Below, one piece after another: positions 60,006 to 64,000 of a stretch of DNA of 64,000 bases (position 1 is its first letter; the number at the start of each line of letters is the position of its first letter). This DNA is from Actinomycetes bacterium (GTDB lineage: Bacteria; Actinomycetota; Thermoleophilia; Gaiellales; F1-60-MAGs149), in assembly GCA_025360225.1 (NCBI GenBank), contig JANYCN010000042.1, forward strand, positions 1 through 64,000, read 5' to 3'. The notes under the pieces are model-generated. The model was not told the origin of the DNA, did no database searches, and saw nothing but the letters and a program-made list of their open reading frames with translations. Position numbers and translations under genes: made by a program.

Positions 60006-61240
60006 GACGTGACCGTGACAGATCGTTCGATCAGGAGCTCCGCGAACGGTTCCGCGGACAGGACGAGCCAGGTGTCGAGGAGCTGCGAATCCCGCTCGGC
60101 CGCATGAAGCGGCGCTATGCGGTGGAGCGCGGCCGTGAGGCGCGCGCGTCGGTCGTCGTCGTGCTCGCGTCGACGGTCGCCGTGGCGGCGGTCGTGGCGT
60201 TCGCGGTCGCCGTTATCGTCGTTCGTCGTCCCGTTGTCGTCCACCCCACGGCGAACGCAACGCCCGGTCTCGCACAGGCGACGTCGTCAGCGGCAACGCC
60301 GGCGGGTCTACCAGCGGTTCGCTGCTTCACCGGGCCGGCGGGAGTCGACGCCACCTCCGGAGGGAGTGCCGTAACCCCGGCAGCGAGCGTGACGTGTTTC
60401 ACCTCGACGAGCCCGGCGAGTCCCGTCGAGCAGTGCACCACGACGTCTGCCACGTCAACGGCGACGATGTACACGTGCGTTCCGGTGATCGAAACAGCCT
60501 CGACCGGGCAGAACTGCTCGTACAGCGAGACGCCGTGGACGGCGCCAACCGGATTCACCTGCTCCTTCAGCGAGTCGGCGGGGATGGCGGTCGTTGCCTA
60601 CACCTGCGCTAGCTCGTCAACATCGAGCACGCCGCCCACGCCACCGACGGCGGCGGCGGCGATCTGCACGATGACCACCCCGTCGGAGAGCCCTACGCCA
60701 GTGCCAGGCCGGTGCTACGCAACGGTGGAGTCGCGCGTTACGGTGACGCGGTGTTTCATCGATCAGACGCGGACGCCGGCACCGGCAGCGCCCCCGTCCT
60801 GCTCGTCAGGACAGCTCACGTTGACGCTCGACGGCGTTCAGGGCGCGACGCAGAACGTCGTGCTGGTGTGGCACGTCACCAACACCGCCGCGACGTGCAC
60901 CCTCGGTTCGAGGCTGCCGACGGTGGTGTTCTCCGACGGGAAACGCTCGGTCGAGGCGTTTTCGTACGTGCAGCCCGCTGGGTCGTCACGGCCGTTCATC
61001 ATCACATCGGGCGCCTCGGTGCGTCTGAGCGGATGGTGGAGTGGCTGGTGCGCGTCGTGGAAGCCGACGCGAGCCGCGCTATCGTTCCCGTCCGGCGCGA
61101 GGCTCTCCGCCGCGCTGCTGCAGGGAGCTGGGTCGGTGGAATGGAAAACGAGGCCGTATGCGCCGGTCAACTGCCATAGTCACGGACCGGCGAGCTCCGC
61201 GACGATCGGGTTCGACGGCCCGGCGCCGCCGACGCCATGA
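60002..61240 (+). CDS. Membrane protein with Cys-rich exterior, probable partner of the ECF sigma factor
   Basis: The 412-residue protein has a charged cytoplasmic N terminus (about 1-48), one membrane helix (about 49-74), and a long outside region. The latter holds a Thr/Ser/Pro-rich stretch with cysteines at fairly regular intervals (CFTG, CFTST, CTTTS, CVPV, CSYSE, CSFSE, CASSS, CTMTT, CYATV, CFID), then a C-terminal DUF4232-like domain (about 268-410) with TLDGVQGATQNVVLVWHV. The position and topology suit an anti-sigma factor, but no zinc-binding HX3CX2C motif is seen. Fourteen cysteines outside the membrane hint at disulfide or redox behaviour. Start ATG overlaps the sigma stop. Confidence 0.7.
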   Translation: MRRDRDRSFDQELRERFRGQDEPGVEELRIPLGRMKRRYAVERGREARASVVVVLASTVAVAAVVAFAVAVIVVRRPVVVHPTANATPGLAQATSSAATPAGLPAVRCFTGPAGVDATSGGSAVTPAASVTCFTSTSPASPVEQCTTTSATSTATMYTCVPVIETASTGQNCSYSETPWTAPTGFTCSFSESAGMAVVAYTCASSSTSSTPPTPPTAAAAICTMTTPSESPTPVPGRCYATVESRVTVTRCFIDQTRTPAPAAPPSCSSGQLTLTLDGVQGATQNVVLVWHVTNTAATCTLGSRLPTVVFSDGKRSVEAFSYVQPAGSSRPFIITSGASVRLSGWWSGWCASWKPTRAALSFPSGARLSAALLQGAGSVEWKTRPYAPVNCHSHGPASSATIGFDGPAPPTP

Positions 61241-61268
61241 CGGCGGCCTCCCTGCAGCGATCGCGCCG

Positions 61269-61487
61269 CTAGTGGTGTGATTGGCAATGGGCATGGTCAT
61301 CGGGTGTCTGGAGCGAGCGGGAGCGTTGCGCGTCGCGCAGGGGTTGCCGGGGCAAGCGCAAGCGGCGCGCGGCGTTCCCGCGAAGCGGGAGCCTGGCGGC
61401 AGAGCCACCCGCAGCGTGGCTCTGCCGGCCAGCGCAGGTCGATCCAGGCGCGCGAATGACCACGCCGTCTCACAATCAGACCACTAG
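61269..61487. repeat. Hairpin-rich repeat element, copy C (short form, about 219 bp)
   Basis: Copy C lies between two convergent genes. Its ends are the cleanest of the three: CTAGTGGTGTGATTGGCA on the left and CACAATCAGACCACTAG on the right, near-perfect inverted repeats. It shares with A and B the left core TCATCGGGTGTCTGGAGCGA and the right core CAGCGCAGG...GATCCAGG. About 95 bases carrying the first three hairpins of A are missing. A new strong stem GGCAGAGCCAC/GTGGCTCTGCC (61398-61426) replaces the weaker fourth hairpin. The CTAG at both outer edges suggests the element begins and ends there. Confidence 0.85.
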
Positions 61488-61492
61488 AAGCC

Positions 61493-64000
61493 CTACCGGA
61501 CGACGATGGTGACGACCATCGTCTGGTAACCGGGCTTCGTTACCGTGACGGTCACCGTTCCGGCGCGCCGGGGAGCGCCCTTCCAGACGGCCGAGCCAGA
61601 CGCCGTCGTGCGCAGCGTCCGCGCGATCCCGGCACCGGAGATGCGTACCGTTGCTCCCGCGAGCGAGACGCGCTGGACGTTCGTGACGGTGACGATGATC
61701 GAGCCCTTCTTGCCCTTACGCAGAAGCCCTGCGGCGTGCGCGATCAGGCGCTCAGGCAGCAGGAAGGACCGCACGTCAGACCACTTGCCGACGTTCTTCG
61801 TCTCATCGACGGCAGCGACGTGCCAGTACAGCCTGCCGCCGTCGCGGTACCCGCTCGCGATCATGGCGGGCGCATACGCCGGCGAGTCGACCAGCACGCG
61901 CTCGACGTACGTGACCGCCATGTCGGGCCGGCGTGAGACCTCGACCCGGTAGTGCGCAGCGCCGATCGTCGGCTGCCACGAGAGGAGGAGCCCGTGCCCG
62001 CCGTTCGCCGCCGACACACCGGTTGGCGGCGACATCGTGTTGTCGAAGTCGACGAGCGGCGACCAGTCGCCCGGCACCGACGCAGTCTTGCCGGGGAACT
62101 CGGCCTGCACGCGCCAGCGCCAGATCCCCGTGCCGTCGAGCTTCAGGAAGGTCACGCCAGCTCCCGCGTACGGGCCCCACGTCTTCTTCACCGAGGCGAT
62201 CACTCCCGGCGGGCTGTTCGTCTCGACCTTGTAGCCGATCGCGCCGGGCACCGGGTTCCAGAGGAACGTCGGCACCATGTCGGCGTGCGTCGCCTGCGCG
62301 GGGACGGTCGGCGCGGGCAGCACGTTCTTGAACGTTCCCGTTGCTGACCAGGAGAGCTGGATGTCGTCCCAGTCCACTGCGGCAACGCGCCAGTACAGGT
62401 CGCCGGCCGGATATGTCACCTCGGGCGTGTAGGAGGTCGCCGGCGTGAGGAGCGTCTCAACGATCGAGGAGAACTTGTCGTCGCTGGCAACGACGAGCCG
62501 GTACGTCTTCGCCCCTTCGACCGCTGACCAGACGAAGGTCGGACGCTGCCCGGCGGCCGGGCTCGTGACCGTCAACGCCGGCGGCACCGAGGTCTTGCTA
62601 AACAGCTGCGGGTTCGCCTTCGTCGCGTCGATCGGGCCGCCAGCGCCGTTCGCCGTCGCCGACGGCAGGACGGCCCAGTAGTACCTGGTCGTCTCGTCCG
62701 GGTAGGAGACGGGCGCCCGCGGCGTGCGCGGTGCATAGGCGTTGCCGTGCACGTAGGCGTAGTCGATGACGTTGGTCAACGCCGCGTCCTGGGCAACGAT
62801 GACGAAGTATCCAGACGCGTTCGGGTCGGCGGCCCACGTGAAGTACGGCGTGCGGGCAACGGTGCTCGATGGCGCCGGCAGCAGGTAGGTGGCTGCGACG
62901 GGGTAGTCGACGACGCACGAGACCGAACAGGTCGGGTAGCCGGTGAAGTGAAACGAGACCGTCGCCGAGGGCGCGTTCCAGCCCCCGTCGAGCTCGGTCC
63001 ACGCACCGTACACCGGCGCCTTCACGCCGCCGCCGTCAACCGAGTCGGCCGAGTACGGGCGCACGCGAACGCAGTAGTGGTGCCCCAGGACCATCTGAAC
63101 GATGCCGTCGAAGCTGAGCGTCGCGTTGTTCGGGAACGGGCCCTTCGTGTTCGCCGGCTTGATGCCGAGCGGTGTCCAGGCGTTCACCGCGACGATGTCG
63201 TCCCAGTACTCGCCAAGCACCGCGTTCGTACACACGGCGGAGAGCAGGGATGGCGGAGTCTGGTTGTCGTAGGTCATCTGCGCCAGGCGCACCTCGACCT
63301 CGTAGGCCGAGGCGCCAGGCATCGGATCCCAGGTGATGAGCGGCGAGCCAACGTCCGGCCTCGTGCCGGCGATCGTCGTCCCGCTCTGATCGACGAGCCG
63401 CAGGTGCGTGATCGGGTGCGCGGCCGACGTGTAGAACGACTTGAGGAAGGACAGGGGGTTGAGCGGATCGCCACCGTACGCGTTCCAGACGCCGTTGTTT
63501 CCTGCAGCGTCGATCCCGCGGACGTGCCAGTAGAACCGGTTGTTCGGCAGGTTGGCGATCGGCGACAGCTTCGTTCCCACGGTCGTGCGATCGAGGAAGA
63601 TCGAGTCAGACAACGACTGCGAGGAACCGACCTGCACCTGGTAGCGCACCGCTCCGGGGATCGGGTCCCACGAGAACTGCGGGTCGACGACCGGAGGATC
63701 GACGTCGAACCCGGCAGGGTCGCGGAGGTTGAGGTACCTCGTCGCCGTCGTCGACGTCCAGTGCCAGGTGAACGAGTACACCGGCGAGGGGGTTCCCTCG
63801 CTCTTCTCCGCGTCGATCGGCACGACCTGCCAGTAGTAGGTCGCCCCAGGGGTCAGCGCCCCCGTGAACGTGTACTCGGCGGCGTCGGTCGCCTGGGAGA
63901 AGTTCGCGACGCCGTCAAGCGCCGTCAATCCCGCGTCAGAGCCAGCCTTCAGCCGGTAGCTCGCGGCGCCCGCGATCGGTGTCCAGCGTACCGTCGGAGC
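61493..64000 (-). CDS. Secreted multi-domain protein with fibronectin-like repeats (5' end outside window)
   Basis: The frame is open from the TAG at 61493 to the right edge, where codons still read APTVRWTPIAGAASYRLKAG, so the gene continues beyond the window and the TTG at 63928 is not the start. The visible 835 residues contain at least seven fibronectin-III-like units, each with a W-x-P-(I/M/V)-x-GA-x-x-Y-x-V signature (for example WDPIPGAVRYQVQV, WDPMPGASAYEVEV, WNPVPGAIGYKVET) and a YYW or LYWRV strand. A C-terminal carboxypeptidase-regulatory-like or Big-type domain ends TKPGYQTMVVTIVVR. It is most likely exported and involved in cell-surface binding. Confidence 0.82.
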   Translation of the reverse strand, partial: APTVRWTPIAGAASYRLKAGSDAGLTALDGVANFSQATDAAEYTFTGALTPGATYYWQVVPIDAEKSEGTPSPVYSFTWHWTSTTATRYLNLRDPAGFDVDPPVVDPQFSWDPIPGAVRYQVQVGSSQSLSDSIFLDRTTVGTKLSPIANLPNNRFYWHVRGIDAAGNNGVWNAYGGDPLNPLSFLKSFYTSAAHPITHLRLVDQSGTTIAGTRPDVGSPLITWDPMPGASAYEVEVRLAQMTYDNQTPPSLLSAVCTNAVLGEYWDDIVAVNAWTPLGIKPANTKGPFPNNATLSFDGIVQMVLGHHYCVRVRPYSADSVDGGGVKAPVYGAWTELDGGWNAPSATVSFHFTGYPTCSVSCVVDYPVAATYLLPAPSSTVARTPYFTWAADPNASGYFVIVAQDAALTNVIDYAYVHGNAYAPRTPRAPVSYPDETTRYYWAVLPSATANGAGGPIDATKANPQLFSKTSVPPALTVTSPAAGQRPTFVWSAVEGAKTYRLVVASDDKFSSIVETLLTPATSYTPEVTYPAGDLYWRVAAVDWDDIQLSWSATGTFKNVLPAPTVPAQATHADMVPTFLWNPVPGAIGYKVETNSPPGVIASVKKTWGPYAGAGVTFLKLDGTGIWRWRVQAEFPGKTASVPGDWSPLVDFDNTMSPPTGVSAANGGHGLLLSWQPTIGAAHYRVEVSRRPDMAVTYVERVLVDSPAYAPAMIASGYRDGGRLYWHVAAVDETKNVGKWSDVRSFLLPERLIAHAAGLLRKGKKGSIIVTVTNVQRVSLAGATVRISGAGIARTLRTTASGSAVWKGAPRRAGTVTVTVTKPGYQTMVVTIVVR

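Overview
The window is about 64 kb of very GC-rich DNA, densely packed with genes on both strands. Many genes start with GTG, and ATGA, GTGA or TGATG overlaps between consecutive genes are common. The gene content (a second type IIA topoisomerase of the actinobacterial ParE/ParC kind, PspA, TatA/TatC, an ApbE and ferredoxin cluster, Ig-like PPTITG domains, a DUF1800/DUF1501 pair) suggests an actinobacterial chromosome, most likely Thermoleophilia or a relative. That placement is inference from style and content; no rRNA gene is present. One tRNA (Lys, CTT anticodon) is present. No CRISPR array, complete insertion sequence or prophage was seen.

Layout. 1-9.2 kb: a gene tail, a small membrane protein, a NarL-type two-component pair, Lgt, a lytic transglycosylase and the topoisomerase pair. 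9.2-14.6 kb: a palindromic operator-like region, a cupredoxin lipoprotein, a MATE transporter and aconitase, with two copies of a roughly 315-bp hairpin-rich repeat. 14.7-24 kb: a minus-strand operon of aminotransferase, D-Ala-D-Ala ligase and serine hydrolase; an ABC-2 exporter; an RlmK-like methyltransferase; a GH13 glycosidase; an EamA transporter. 24.2-30.1 kb: an unusual redox island. 30.2-35.2 kb: FolE, a GT39-like glycosyltransferase, a thioesterase, a PfkB kinase, a channel-like protein and a UPF0104 protein. 35.2-41.2 kb: a PspA/coiled-coil/VWA operon, Tat translocase genes, TPR and STAS proteins and tRNA-Lys. 41.6-53.2 kb: a catabolic region (DoxX, sarcosine-oxidase-like enzyme, choline-sulfatase-like enzyme, two hydrolases, a peptide-type ABC importer). 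53.3-61.2 kb: a Gly-rich secreted protein, DUF1800, DUF1501, and an ECF sigma factor with a membrane partner. 61.3-64 kb: a third repeat copy and a fibronectin-like surface protein that runs off the window.

The most interesting region is 24.2-30.1 kb. Two paralogous triads of small membrane-anchored proteins (called A, B and C here) flank a two-haem ferric-reductase-type membrane protein, an FAD/NAD(P)H ferredoxin reductase and a [3Fe-4S]-type ferredoxin. An ApbE flavin transferase closes the cluster. No classical FMN_bind acceptor is present. Both A proteins end in the same SGTS tail, and both C proteins carry a KRKVVTG motif near the C terminus; these are candidate flavin acceptors. A TGACAG-NN-CTGTCA palindrome precedes the second triad, occurs twice upstream of the cupredoxin lipoprotein gene 18 kb away, and has a half-site upstream of the first triad. 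I infer a small regulon for electron transfer across the membrane to an extracytoplasmic acceptor.

The second notable element is the three-copy mobile-looking repeat (11061, 14254, 61269). It has shared terminal inverted repeats, modular hairpins that differ between copies, and one hairpin loop inverted between two copies.
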